Assembly (NCBI GenBank): GCA_947628035.1
Contig: CANQYL010000001.1
Location: 19,465 to 83,464 of the forward strand
Direction: 5' to 3'
DNA length: 64,000 nt
DNA from: an uncultured Akkermansia sp.
GTDB taxonomy: Bacteria; Verrucomicrobiota; Verrucomicrobiia; Verrucomicrobiales; Akkermansiaceae
The notes below the pieces were generated by a model. The model was not told the origin of the DNA. It saw only the letters and a list, made by a program, of their open reading frames with translations, and made no database searches. The position numbers were made by a program, and so were the translations under genes. Positions 15,001-30,000 of this stretch are shown here, in pieces. Within the stretch, counting starts at the first letter, position 1. Each line of letters begins with the position of its first letter.

Positions 15001-18000
15001 GCGGGCAGCACGGACGGCGAGGTTGAATCGGGGAATACTCTCACCGTAAACAGCGGTACGTACAGCGGCAAGTTGACGTCGACGGGCTTGACCCTCGGCG
15101 GGACGTTCACCTTCAAGGGAACCGGGGCTGATAATGACGTGGGCGCACTGTCGCTCGGCGGCAACACCCTGACCTTGGACGGCGGCAAGCTGAGCGTGTC
15201 GAGTCTGAGCGGTGAGGCGGGCAGCGTCGTGAGCGGCACGGCGGAGGGCACCCTGACCTTGAAGGACAAGGTGGGCGGCAGCTTCGGCGGGACGATCAGC
15301 AGCAACTTCGTGTACGACGGCACGAAAGATGATGGCTACGCCACGTACGAGCTGAGCAAGGGCTTCAGCGGCGGGAACTTGACCGTGCAGGCGGGCACCT
15401 TGAAGCTCGCCGCAGCTTTGGATGGGAGCAAGACCAAGAGCGTGGATATCAGCGGGAACGGCACGCTGGAGCTGACGGCGGGCGGCACGATCACGAGCTT
15501 GAAGGGCACGGGCGCGCTCGTACTGAAGAGTGACACGACCATCACGGCGCAGACGCTGAGCAGTACCGATGGGCTGAAGAGCTTGGATCTGACCGGGAAG
15601 CTCACGCTGAAGACCGTTACGGGTGGGTACGACTTCGGAGCGTTGACCTTGAGCGGCGCGGCGAGCATCGACTTCGAGTTGAACGCGGCGTCGGATGCGA
15701 ATAAGACGCTGAGCGGCACGCAGGTGAAGCTGGACAGCATCACGGGGTTGACCACAGATCCGGGCGGCGAGAAGCAGCTCACGCTGAACATCACGAAGGA
15801 TATCCTGGATGCCTTGAAGGTACAGAGCAATGGAATGGGCGGCTTTTGGAAGCTCTTTGACGTGAGCGGCTGGGGAGGTAAAGGTGACTGGAACACGAAG
15901 GTCGACCTGAAGCTCGTCGGAGAAGGAGAAAGCGGTCAAGCTTTGAACACCGAGAATGGCTGGGAGTTGTATCTGGATGCGGACGGTCAACTGCACTACG
16001 ACGACGTGAGCAGTACGCTGACGTGGAACGGGACGGACAACACCTGGGATCAGGAGGACGACTCGGATCCGGATAACGCGGATGATTGGAACGTCGGCAA
16101 GAACGGCGGTACGGCGGACTTCATCAAGGACAAGAAAGTCGTGTTCGACGGGAACGGAGCGGGAAATATCACCATCAAGGTGAGCGAGGGCATATCCGTG
16201 CAGGACATGACCGTGTCGGCTGACGGGTACGCCTTCACCAATCCGGAGGGAGGAAGCTCCACGCTGGCGGTGAAGGGCACGCTGACGCTGGGTGCGGCAG
16301 AAGGCGTTTCTACGCCGGAGACGAACACCTCGTTCGGGGTGACCACCAATGTCGGAACCCTGAGCGGCAAGGGTGACCTGACCCTCACGGGTCACATGAC
16401 TGTGAGCGAGGATCTGACGAACGCCTACACGGGCAAGGTGACCATGAACGGCGGCACCTTGACAGCGAAAGGCACGCTCGCGGGCGAAGTCACTGTGAAC
16501 AGCGACGGCACGCTGGAAGGCAGTCCGAGCGGTCTGACGGCGCAGTTGAACAGCGCGAGCACCGGCACCCTCACGGCGAAGGGCACGCTGAACCTCGGCG
16601 GCACGACCGGGGGAACGGTGGCTGTGGATGGGAGTGCGGTCTTGACCGGCGGGTCGTTGGCTGGTTTAGTCACGACGCCTCTCAGCGTTGCGGGAGTGAG
16701 CGGCGGCGGTGAGCTGAAGGGCAGCATCACCGTGACCGGCAAGGGTGAAGGCAACAGCTTCAGCGGAAAGGTGACGGATCTGACCATCACGGTAGGCGAT
16801 GGTGCCAACGCGGACGATGCGGCGCAGACCTTCGCGGGGAGCAACGTGACCTTGACGAGTGCGGAGGTGAAGAGTGATGGCACCCTGACTCTGACCGGTA
16901 CGGGTGAAAACGTGAAGGTGAACAAGGCGGCTGTGGAGGGCACCCTGAAGATGGCGGGCGGCAGCGTGAAGGATCTGAGCGGTGAGGGCGCGTTGACCCT
17001 GACGGGGACGGTGACCGTGAACACGGCATCTGATGGCTCCACTGCACCGAACAGCATCGGCAGCGTTGTGTTCAATGAGAACGGTGTGCTGTCGCTGACC
17101 GGCGATCTGGAGACGGGGGCGCTGTCGGCGACGACGGAGACTTATAAAGGCAGCATCGCAGGCGGTGGTACGCTGACCCTGAATGATGCGACCGGAGGGC
17201 CCTTCGGCGGTGAGGTGAATGCGAAGTTCACGTACAACGGCATGGGAGGCGAGATCAAAGACTACACCCTGAGCGGCAAGGTGCACGACAACGCGATCAC
17301 CGTCAGTTCCGGACACCTGAGCATCACGGGTCCGAACGGAGCAGATGATGTCAAGACTCTGTCCTTCGCCGGAGACCACCTGAGTGTGGGCAGCAGCGCG
17401 ACCCTGACGCTGGGTGCGGCGGACACCGTGGAGGATGTGACGATCACCGCGAGCACGGCGTTGAACTTGGATGGTGCGCTGGAGTTGAAAGGCTCGAAGA
17501 ACAACAAGGTGACAGGCGATGTCACGCTGGATAGCGGCACGCTGACCTTCGGGGCGGTAACCGGAGGCAAGAACTCCATCAGCGGCACGTTGGACTACAC
17601 GGGCGGCACGCTCGCGTGGGAGGGCACGTTGGAGGTCGGTTCCCTGAAGGGCAGCAGTGAGATTAACAGGAGCACCGATAAACTGACCATCACGGCAGGA
17701 ACAGAATCCACGGCGTACACGGGTAAGGTGACGCTGGATACCCTGACCGTAAACGTCGGCTCGCAGACGCTGAATGGCGGAACGGATCTGAATAGGTTGG
17801 AGGTAACCGGAACCCTGACGCTGGGCGGCGAGACGGGCAAGGACAACACCGTGGATGCAGCGAGTGTGACGGGAACGTTGATCGTGAACGGTACGGGCAC
17901 CAACTCCGTGAAGGGACTGACCGGAACGGGTAAGGTGGAGGCGCAGGGGAATCTCACGCTGGGCACGGGGACGAGCTTCACGGGTACGCTGGACATCACG

Positions 18001-21000
18001 AGCGACAAGACCGTGACGGGCGATGGTGCGTTGAGACTGGGCGCTCTGACCGGGCAGGGCGATCTGAAGCTGGCTAGCTCGGCAACCACCCTGACCCTGA
18101 CCACCGGGACGAGTGATTACGGAGGTATGCTGGGTGTGGATGGCGCAGGCAGCACGAATGCGAGCCTGTCCGTGACGGGCGGCAGCCACAGCTTCACGCA
18201 GAAGCAGACGCTCGCCGAGGTGTCCCTGAGCGGCAGCGCCACGCTGAATCTGTCGGACAGCAGTGTGAGCGCCTTGAAGGGCGGAGCGGGAACGCTCGGG
18301 CTCTCGGGAAGAACGTCGATTACGGTGGCGAGTGATGCGTCCTCTCTGACGAAGTTGAGCCTGGCGGGGAGCAGCGTGACCACGCTGAAAGGCACGCAGA
18401 ACCTGGAGGTGGGAACCTTGGCGCTGACGGGGGATGCGACCTTGGCGATGGATCAGACGCAGGGTGATGGTTTCGCGCGACTGAAGTTCGCGAGCAACGG
18501 CACGCTGAACTTCGCACAAGATGCGGAGTTGACCTTGCAGTTGCAGGTGAGCGGTCTGGACGACATCCTCAAGGGTGGCTCCGGGAAGCTCCAGCTTGTC
18601 GATGTAAGCGGTCTGGGATCTGGGAGCAAGACCGATGGCTGGACGGAGAAATTCAAGATCGGTTGGAGCGATACCACCAAGGAAGATCTCCTGAAGAACT
18701 TCACGTTCTCCCTGGATGAACAGGGCAAACTGGCTTGGACGATCAGTGCGGATGCCGCGCTGACCTGGGACAACAAGGACGGCTCCGATGACGGCAAGCT
18801 CACGTGGAAGGACACCGACGGCGATGCCGAGTGGAACGTCGGCGGTTCGTACACGGTATTCCAGAGCGGGCACAAGGTGGTGTTCGCGGCGGCAGCCAAC
18901 ACGGACGTGAATCCGTACGAGATTACCGTGGATGAGGGCGGAGTGGCGGCGGACGACATGAGCGTGCAGACCAGTGGCGCGTCCTACAAGTACACGGGAG
19001 CCTCCATCACCGCCGAGACTTTGGAGATTCAGACGGGTGCGACCGCTACCTTCGGGAATGCACTGACCGTGAGCGGAGCCCTGACCGGTCTGGGAACGCT
19101 GGGCGTAGCGGGAGGCGGCACCGTGACCCTTACGAATGCGGGCACTGCCTTCACCGGGACGGTGAACTTCGCCGGAACGGAGGATGACAGCGTGGGGACG
19201 TTGAAGCTCGGCGCGGCTGCCACGGTGGGCGCATTGAGTGGAACGGACGGCTCCATCACGGCTGACAGTGCGGTGACCCTCACGCTCGGTACGGGCACGG
19301 GAGATGTGATCCACCTGACGACGGAGGACGATGTCACCATCGCGGTGAGCGGCGGAACGCACGGATTCACCGATGCCACGCTGGGCGGCACGCTGAACGT
19401 GTCGAGCGGAACGGTGAGCTTCAGCGGGACAAGCACGTTGAAGTCTCTGGCGGGAGCTGTGCAGTTGCAGGATGCGGCGAAACTCACCGTTGACACGCTG
19501 ACGAGCGGCAATGTCACTCATGATGGCACGAGGACCGCGACCTTGGAGGTGAAGAGCTTTGACGCAGATTACGACGACCAGATCTCGGGCGTGGATCTCA
19601 CGTTCTCGGGAACGAGCGGCTCCTTCGGCGGAACCTTCAACGGCGGCAAGCTCACGGTGAATGGGAGCAGCACGCTGACGGTCGATGCGGTCGCAAGCCT
19701 GACAGCGACGAGCACGGCGATCGACGGCACGCTCGTGCTGAACGGAACGGTCAGTGACTCCCTCGGCGGGATTACCTTCGGAGCAAGCGGCAAGCTGACC
19801 ATCGGAGATGCGCAGCATAGCACCGCGAGCCTGACGCTGAACAACGCGAGCTTGACCGGCGGCACGATCGATGGCACCGGCACGCTGACGCTGAGCGGCA
19901 CGAACAGCGTTGTCAACAGCGTCTTCACCGGCGAGAATCTGACCGTGAATGTGGATCAGACGGGGTCGCAGAAGCTGACCTTGTCGGGAACAGGGGAGAT
20001 CAAGCTGAAGGGAATGGTCATCGGCGACGGCAACAAGAGCGCGGACGGAAAGGCCGATGCGCAGGTGTATGTATCTCGCAGTACCGGAGCCAAGTGGCTC
20101 GGAGATGTCGAGGTCAAGCAGGATGGCGAGCTCGTCATTACGACGAATGACTACCAAAATTGGAAGTGGTGGACGAGAGATCAGGATTATCCGACTGAAC
20201 AGGCCAAGACAAAGGTGCACGGCGACGGTGCGCTGGTGTTTGAAGGAATCTTCGGAACCAATGTGGCCAGCGACATGGTCAAGGCTCTGATCGAAACCAA
20301 CGAGACTGAAAGCGCCCTGGCGAAGCTTATCCTTCGCAGCAGTGGCAGCAGCGGTGCCCAGTACAATGATTGGGGAGAAAGCATGGCGGGCGTAGCGGAT
20401 ATTCTGGTGGAGAACGGCAGCACCTTGACACTGCATGTTTGGAATGCTCTGGGTGCGATGTCGAGTACAAGCACAGGCTCCACCAAACTCGAGAATAATC
20501 ATACGATTCACTTGACCGGCACCGGTCTCAGTAGTAGTGGCGGGGCTTTGGAAGTCCAGTTGAATGCGTGGCTGATTTGGGACATCGTCTTGGGGGACAC
20601 CGGGGCGACCATCAACACAAGTACTGGCGATTTGTACTTCTCCGGCGAGCTGAATTCAACGGAGACGCAGACGCTCACCAAGAAAGGCGGCAAGCTGATG
20701 CAGTTGCGCGATACGTTCACAACGGCGGCGAGTGCGAAGGGCGTCATTGACGTGACGGAGGGAACGTTGGAACTCAACTACGCGGATGGGAGTCAGACTG
20801 TGGCGAACAGCTCCAGCGCGAATGAACTGAAGGACTTCGGGGTGAAACTCTCCGGAAGCAAGTTGGTCGTGGGCACCAATGAAAGCGGACAAGGCTACAA
20901 GGCGACAGGCGATTCCTACACCGTGAACTACCTCGAAGGTGACTCGGATGCCAGCAGCATCACTGTTGGTAGCGGCAATAATTCGAACGTGCAGGAATTG

Positions 21001-24000
21001 GTCATCAACTACTCGGACACCACCGCCAAGACCGTGAAAGCCGACGTGACGGCGAATGGCAGCAAGCTCCTCTCCCTCACGAAGGCGGGGTCGGGTAAGC
21101 AGACGATCACGGGCGAATTCAGCGGCAAGGATGTGACGGTGAACGGCGGCGAGTTGGTGCTGGACGGCGGTTCGAATGCGAAGAGCATCAGCGGCGCGGT
21201 GACGTTGGCTCAGAATGCGAAGCTGACCTTGGGCGGAAATGCCACGGTGACGGGTGCGGTGACGGCGAACGGCGAGCTCACCCTGCAGGGTGACACGACG
21301 GTCGGCAGCTTGAGCGGCACGGCGACGGGAGCTGTGGTGTCGGCGAGCGGGCATACGCTCACCGTGGGCGGAGGCTCGTACAGCGGGTCTCTGACGGCGG
21401 GCACGCTGGCGCTGAGCAACGACTTTACCTTCGGCGGCACGGCCGCTACGAATACGGTCGATACGCTGAACGTGGGGACTCACACCCTGACGCTGAGCGG
21501 CAAGTTGACGGCGAAGGATCTGACGGCGGACGCGACCGGCAAGGTGAGCGGCACCGGGACGTTGACGCTGGATAACGACACGCAGGCGCTGAGCGGCGTG
21601 CAGGTCACGATCGACACGAATCTGGTTTACGCGGGCAGTCAGAATGTGACGCTGAGTAAGAAGTTCGGCGAGAGCGGAAGGACGCTCGATGTGAAGGATA
21701 GCGGAGGCACGCTGACGCTGAGCGATGGCGGGACCATCACGAAGCTGACCGCGGGCAGCTCGGGTGCGAGCGGTAAGCTGGTGTTGACGAAGGGAGCGAC
21801 CATCGACGCGATGGAAGGGGCGCTGACGAGCTTGAGCGTGGCAGGCACGCTGAAGCTCGGGACGCAAGAGAAGGCGTTCGACTTCGGGGCTGTGACCTTG
21901 AGCGGCGCGACCACGTTGGAGTTTGCGGTGAGCAAGGACGCAGATACTAGCACTCTGAGCGTCACGAAGGTGAAGGCGAGCAGCATCACGGGTCTGACGA
22001 CCGGAGGACCGGACGATGTGCAGTCGCAGCTCACGCTGAAGATCACGAAGGATATCCTGACGGCTCTGGAGGGCAATACGACGGGCTGGCAGCTCTTCGA
22101 TATCACCACTAAGGACGAAGGGTGGAACAAGAGCATCGTGCTGGATCACTCGAGTGCGGATGATGGTGAAGGTGGCTTCATCAACGGACACGAGCTGTAC
22201 CTGGATGAGAACGGTTACCTGCACTACGTTGACGCGAGCAATGTGCTGACGTGGAACGGACAGGACAACACCTGGGATGTGGAGAGTGTGACGGATGATG
22301 CCCAGAAGGACTGGAACGTCGGCGATCATGGCAGCACCGCGAACTTCATCAAGGACAAGAAGGTCGTGTTCGGTGATCTTGCCGAGGAGAAAGGGGCGAA
22401 CAAGGGGATCATCTTCAGCGGCGAGCTGTCGGTGGGCGACATGGATGTCACGGCGACGGGGTACGCCTTCACCGGGGATGCGGATAAGGATGGAAAGACC
22501 AACAGCCTGACGGTGACCGGTGCGCTCGACCTGCAGCAGTCGACGAGCTTCAGCGGGACGGTGAAATTCGAGGGCACCGTGAAGAGCGGAGGGGAAGCTG
22601 ACCTGAAGGTGGCGGGAGGAAAGGTGACGTTCACGCAAGCGCTGAGCAAGGGTGATTCGACCGACGGCTTCAAGGGCGACCTGAATGTGGCGGGCGGCGA
22701 GGCTGTGCTGAACGCGGGCGGCAACATCAGCGGTCTGACGGTGGATGGCATTCTGACCTTGGGCGGAGCATTGACCACGGCCGGCTTGGATGATACCCAG
22801 GCGGGTAAAGGAAGCATCAAGAACTTGTCCGACACGCAGAAGGGCAGCTTGACGCTGGCGTACGTCGGCAATGATGGAGGCGAGTTCACCGGCGCCATTG
22901 GGGTGGACTTCACGTACGCCGGAACGCAGAGTAGTAATCAGACTTACACCCTGAGCGGCGCATTCACGGGCAGCACGTTGACCGTGGAGAGCGGCAGCCT
23001 CGTCATGGGGTATGAGGAGTCGACGACCGACGAAGGCACCAAGCTGGATCTGAGCAAGGTGACGATTTCGGTGACGGGCGGTGAGCTGACCGTGGGTGAC
23101 GGTGGACTGGGTAGCCAGGTGGACCATGTAACGGTGGGCTCCATCGACATGAACAGCTCCACCGGCACGCTGACCTTGGCGGGCGACAAGAGCAACACCG
23201 TGAGCGGCGACTTGACCGTGGGTGATAAAGCGATCGATGGCAGCGCGGCCGTGCATCTCGGCGGGAACGCTTCTGTGACCGGGACGCTGACCTACAACGG
23301 CGGCACGTTGGATTGGACTGACAATTTGACGGCGGGTGCGCTGAGCGGTAGCGGGACGTCGCTGAAGCTGGATGCGACGGGCAAGAATCTGACCCTCACC
23401 GGCGGTGGGGAGCCGGGTCTGCAGAGTAACTTCTCCGGCGAGTTGACGGCGGGCAGCCTCACGGTGTCCGGCGGAACGCACGTGCTGAATGGCAAGGTCA
23501 CGCTGAGCGACACTGGGGTGCCGGATGCGAAAGACAGCCTGACGGTGGGTGGAGGAGCGGAACTCACGCTGGGCGGCAGCGGGAACAGCCTCGAGACAGT
23601 CATGGTGGGAGGTACGCTGAAGATGACGAAGGGCGGCACGATTACGGACTTGAAGGGCACGGGCGCGCTCGTGCTCGGCGGCAGCGTGACGATCGCGAAG
23701 CAGACGCTGAGCGGAGAGGCTGAAGGGCTGACGAGTTTGAGTCTGGCAGGGAAGCTCACGCTGGAGAGCGGTGTTTACGACTTCGGAGGGCTGACCCTGA
23801 CGGGTGCGACGGAGCTCGACTTTAAGCTGAGCGTGACGAAGGCGGATAAGACGCTGAGCGGCACGACAGTGAAGCTGGACAGCATCGCGGGGTTGACCGC
23901 AGTGCCGGGCGGCGAGAAGCAGCTCACGCTGGACATCACGGAGGGTATCTTGGAGGCCTTGAAGGTACAGACCGGCGAGGATGGCAAGCAGGGCGGCAAA

Positions 24001-27000
24001 TGGCAGCTCTTCGACGTGAGCGGCTGGGATGCGAGCTCGAGGGGTACCTGGAACAAGAATGTCGACCTGAAGCTCGTCGGAGACAATTTGAACACCGAGA
24101 ACGGCTGGGATCTGTATCTGGAATCGGATGGTTATCTGCACTACGAGGACGCGAGCGATGTGCTGACGTGGAACGGGGATGACGGCATCTGGGATGTGGA
24201 GGATGACTCGGAAACGGCTGGCGGGGACGATTGGAACATCGGCTCTCACGGCAATACGGCGGACTTCTTCGCAGAGGGCGCAAAGGAAGTCGTGTTTGGC
24301 TCAAAGGGATCGGGAAACATGACCATCAATGTGGACGGCGGGAAGACGGTGGAGACCATGACCGTTCAGACTGATGGCTACACCTTCAATAAGAACACAG
24401 GCATCAATGACAAGCTGACGGCGGGTACGCTGAATCTGGCTGTGTCAGGCGGCGGGCAGACGGGAACCACCTTCGGGGTGAAGACATCGGTCGGAACCCT
24501 GACCGGAACGGGCGACATGGTCCTGACGGGCAACATGGAGGTGACGGGAGAAGCGGATGCAGCTCTCAGCGGCTACAGTGGTAAGGTGACCTTGAAGGGC
24601 GGCAGTCTGAAAGCCGCCGGCACGTTGACGGGTGCCGTCACCGTGGGCACTGGGGGAGGCACGCTGGAGAGCGGCAAGACGGGCTTGACGGCTACGTTGG
24701 ATGGCTCGGGAATCGGCGCCCTCACGGCGAAGGGCACGCTGAACCTGAAGGGAACGACCGGGGGAACGGTGGCTGTGGATGGAACGGTGAACGCCGACAG
24801 CCTGAGCGTCGCGGGAGTCACGGGCAGCGGCACGCTGGAGGGCAGCATCACCGTGACCGGGACGAATGCGAGCGAGTTCAGCGGTACGACGACGGATCTG
24901 ACGATTGTGTTGGACAATGGCGCGAAGCAGACGTTGAGCGGGGCGACGACCGATCTCACGGCGGCAACCGTCGGTAATGACGCAACCCTGACGCTGAAGG
25001 GGGCGACCACGAGCCTGAGCGGTACGCTGACGGGCACCGGTACCTTGGACCTCGGAACGAGTCTGACGCTGAACGGCACGGCTGAACACACGATCGGCAC
25101 GCTGACCTGGAACGGAAGCAGTGAAGGAAGAAAACTGACCATCGGCAGCGATGCGACGCTGACGGTGAATGATCTGGTTGACGCTACGCCGGAGGACACC
25201 AACGGAACGATCGATGGCACCGGCACCTTGAAGCTCGCGCATGCCAAGACGGGCACCGAGACGAGTGATACGAAACCGGGAAGCTACAGCGGCGCCATTG
25301 CGGCTGCGCTGGAGTACACCGGCAGCGGGGATTACACGCTGAGCGGCGACCTGAGCGGTGCGCTCACCGTGAGCGGCGCCGGCAAGCTGACCGTGAGCAC
25401 GGACACCACCCTGGCAGCGGTGACCGTGACGGCGGGCGAGCTGGAGCTGAGCGCGGCGACGAGTTTGGGCGCGACGCAGGTGAACGGCGGGACGCTGGCG
25501 CTGGGAGCGGACGCGACACTGGCGAGCCTGAGCGGCGCGAACAGCTCGGTGAATGCCGGGGGGCATAACATCACCGTGGAAGGAACGACCGGTTACAGCG
25601 GCGACATCACGGCGAAGGATCTGACCTTGACGCAGGGCGGCAGTCTGAAGAACGCGACCTTGAGCGGCAAGCTGGATGTGAACGGGCAGACGCTGACCAT
25701 CAGCGGCGCGGTCGAGGCGACGGATCTGGGCGAGACGGGAACCATCACGGGCGGTACGCTGACCCTGAGCGGGAGCAACAGCATCGAATCCAGCGTGGCT
25801 ATCAGCAGTGACCTGACGTACACGAGCACGGGCACATCCAAGCTGAGCGGAGCCTTCACGGGCAGCAGCCTGACGGTGAGCAGCGGGACGGGTTCGCTGG
25901 AGCTGACGACAGCCCTGACGGATACGACAAGCGTGACGCTGACGTCGGGCACGCTGACGGTGGCGAAGGGCAGCGAGGTGAAGGAATTGGACGGCGCGAA
26001 CGCAGGCAAGCTGGTCGTTTCGGACGCTGGCACGAGTGAGGGTCAGGCGTTGACCATCGGCTCGCTGAAGGGGACGCTGGGTGAGTTGCAGCTCGGGACG
26101 GGCACGACCACGATTTCGGCGCTCGATTCTGCGGGCGGCAGCTTGACGAAGCTAAGCCTGGCGGCGGGCAGCGTGCTGGATGTGAGCGCGCTGGAGGCGA
26201 TCACCCTCGGCACCGTGACGGCAACGGAAGGCGCGACCATCAAGGTCGGGATGAAGGACGACGTGCTGACGGCTCTGACGCTGAGTGCGGATTCGCTGAG
26301 CGGCGCCGGTAAGCAACTCGCGATCGACCTGACCGGCATCGACCTGAACAAGATCGGCGATGAGGGCAAGCACCTCTTCGCGGACAAGAACGACTGGACG
26401 GGCAAGGTCACGCTGAAGGGCTACACGGATGCGGATCGTCACGTGCTGCACCTGATGAAGGACGGCAGAATCGTGTACACGACGCTCACGGGTGAGCTGA
26501 CGTGGAACGGGACGGACGTGACCGGCGTCTGGGGCGGAGCCGGCGACGGCAAGGATTGGAACATGGCGACGGCCGGCGTGGGCGCGGCAACGACGTTCAA
26601 GAACGGCGAGGATTCCGTGGTGTTCGACGAGACGGGCAAGAAGATGGCTACGGTCACGGTGAGCGGCGCGATCACGGCGGTGGACATGACCGTGAAGGCC
26701 GACGGGTACACCTTCGCGCAGAACGCGGACGACGGAGTGGATAGCTTGTCGGTGACCAAGCTGACGCTGGATGTGACGGACGGGACGACGGGAACCACCT
26801 TTGGGGTGGACACCACCGTGAGCGGGACGTTGACCGGCGCGGGCGACATGACTTTGACGGGCGCGATGAGCGTGGGCGTGGAGCTGACGGATGCCTACAG
26901 CGGTACGATCACGCTGAAAGACGGCGGCAGCCTGACGGCGAGCGGCACGGCGAAGGTGAAGGTCGGTGACGGAGAAAACAACAGCGTCACAGGCAAGGAC

Positions 27001-30000
27001 AAGGAGCTGGCCGTGCATCTGCAGACGGACAGCACGGGCAGCCTGACCACGGCGGGAACGGTGGCGATGTACGGCACGTTGGGCGGCGCGCTCACCGTGA
27101 GCAGCGGCACCACGACCGCGAATAATTTGACGGTGGGCGGATTGAACGGCAAAGGCGCGGTGGACGGCAACACGCTGACGATCACGGGAACGGGCGGCAG
27201 CTTCGGCGGCGCGCTGACGGTGGAGACACTGGTCGCTTCCGGCACGCAGACCCTCACGGGGACGGATTACAGCGGAACAGACTTCAACGTGAGCGGCGGG
27301 CTGACGCTCTTCGGCGCGGTGAAGATGGAGAGCCTGACCGGCGGAGGCACGCTGACGAAAGGCGGCGCCGATTTGAGCCTGAGCTTCAGCAACAAGGCAT
27401 CGACGGAGGAGGGTATGCAGACCTTCAACGGCGAGCTGGGGGCTGTCGGCAGCATCACGGTGACGGACGGTGCGCAGGGCTTCTCGCAGGCGTTCAGCGG
27501 CGATCTAAGGGTGGGCAACAGCGAAGGTGCAGACGCTACGCTCGTGATGAGCGGTACGGTGACGGGCGGCGCGATTGCGGTGGATTCCGACGGCACGCTC
27601 GTGCTGAATGCGGCGGGGAACACCGAGACAGGAATGACGCTGGTGAACGGCGGCACGCTGACCATCGGCGATGAGGATCATAGCGACGCGAACTTGACGC
27701 TGGATGGCGAGAACCTGGCGGGCGGCACGATCAACGGACACGGCACGCTGACGCTGACCGGTGAGGGCAGCATCGCCAGCACGGTTGCCAGCGGTGCGCT
27801 CAAGCTCGTTTCCTCCGGCACGCAGACTCTGACCGGTGATGTGACCGTCGCGAGCGTCACGGCGGGCGCGGGCACGCTGACGCTCGGAAGCGTGGGCGTC
27901 GACAAAACGTTCACGGGTTCGCTCGTCATCGGCGACGACGATAGCGACACGATCGATTCTACGGTGGAGGTGTTGACGGATGGTCAGAAGAATACCAAAG
28001 GCATCACTGTGAACCGGGATGGCGAACTCATCGTCAAGACCACGAGGGGATGGGGAGGCACCGGAGTCACCAATACCGTGACCGGTGAAGGCACGCTGAC
28101 ATTCAGCGGGGTCTCTAATACATCCGGGGCGGATGATACGTACTTTGAGGCGTTGGTATGGGGTCTTGCAAACCCAGCTAAACACATCGGCAACGTCAAG
28201 CTGGACAACAGCTCGATTGTGACGGATTCCGATAGCGCTCGCTTTGGCAATATCGACAACCTTTGGATTGGAAGTGGATCTTCTCTGACGGTGACGAAGG
28301 CAGATGTGTTCTCCGCTGGCACGAATACCCTGCACCTGAATGGAGCCGGGGCGGATGGTCGTAACGGTGCGTTGGAGCTGACCAACAGCGCCGATGAAAG
28401 CATGAGCTGGACTCTCGTGTTGGACGGCGACAGCACGATCGCGAAGGCGTCCGGGTCTCTGAGCTATACGGGGACGTTCAATGGAGGCAGTGAAGGGAGC
28501 AGCCACACGCTGACGATGGCGTCGGGCACTCTTGAACTTGGCGATGGCTTCACGACGGCAGCCGACTCGACGGGAGCCCTCAAGGCGGCTTCAGAAGCGA
28601 CGATCTCCCTGAACTACACGGAGACGGACGACAGCAAGCAGCTCGCCCACTACTCGGTGGCTCTGGATGGCGGAACCTTGCAAGTCGGGGATGGCAGCTA
28701 CACCGTGAACTTCCTCGATGGAACGACAAGTGGAACCATCACGGGTACCGGCGCCTTGGTCATCGACACCACGGATGTTGAGGATGCCGAGAGCGTGACG
28801 GCTGACGTGACGGGCGGCAACCTGAGTCTCACGAAGGCGGGGGCGGGAACGCAGACCATCACGGGCAGCTTCGACGGCAAGGATGTGAGCGTGACCGGCG
28901 GCACCTTGGAGCTGGCGAGCAGCGGCGCAGGCGCGACGACGCAGATTGGCGGCGGCGTGACCGTGAGCGGCGATGGGGCGAACCTCACGCTGAGCGGCGC
29001 GGGTGACAAGACCGTGGAGGGTGCGGTGAGCGTGAGTGGAAACGGCAGCCTGACCACGAGCGGCGGTAACGTGACCCTGAACGGGACGGTGACAGCCGAT
29101 GGCGGCAGCATCACCTTGGACGGCAGGAGCGTGACACTGGCGCAGGGCGCGGCGAGTGTGACGAACGTCGGCACGCTGACCTTGCAGAGCGGAAGCATAA
29201 GCGGGGGCGGCGATAAGGACGATAACCCCGTCGATATCACGGTGAGTGGCGCGGGTTCGACACTAGCGATCGCGGTGACGGACGCTGACTTCAACAGTGG
29301 CGAGAAAGACGTGAACGTCACGCTGACGGGCGGCGCCGGCATCGACCTGAGCGGGATGAAGAACACCACCGAAAGTGCGGTGGAGGTGCACCTCAAGAAC
29401 ATCACCGTGAGCGGCGATACGGCGGGCAACCTGACCTGGGGCGAGGTTGATAGCGTCGGAGCCGGGCAGATCGTGCACGTGGACACGCTGAAGGGGTCGA
29501 TGAACTTCGGCAGTGCGGACAATGAGATGGCGAGCGGGCAGGAACTGCACCTTTCGAACATTGTGAATGCAGCGGACGCTTCCATCAACGTGTATGCCGG
29601 CGAAGGCTCCAAGGTTTACGTCGACAAGGTCGTTCAGAACGCCGGAGACGGCAGCATCAGCATGACGGGGGCGGGCACTCTGCACGTGGACGGAAAGCAT
29701 GGCGACGGATTCCACAAGACCGGAGCGGGCAACTTCGTGTTGAACAGCCAACTGAACGTGGATGCGGGCGCCGGGCTGTACATGACCTACGAGGGCGGAC
29801 TCACCTTCGGGGAAATGGACGCCAATGGGAACGTGCTGACAAGCACGCAGGTTTCTATCTCGAATGGAGCCATCCTGCGCTACGGGGCGGAGAACGCAGG
29901 ACATCGTCTGTGGTTGGATGAAAATATCTTCAGTGGACATAGCGATGGTGGACTCGTCCTCTACCTCAAGGACATCTGGACAAACTTCAAGGGTGAATTG

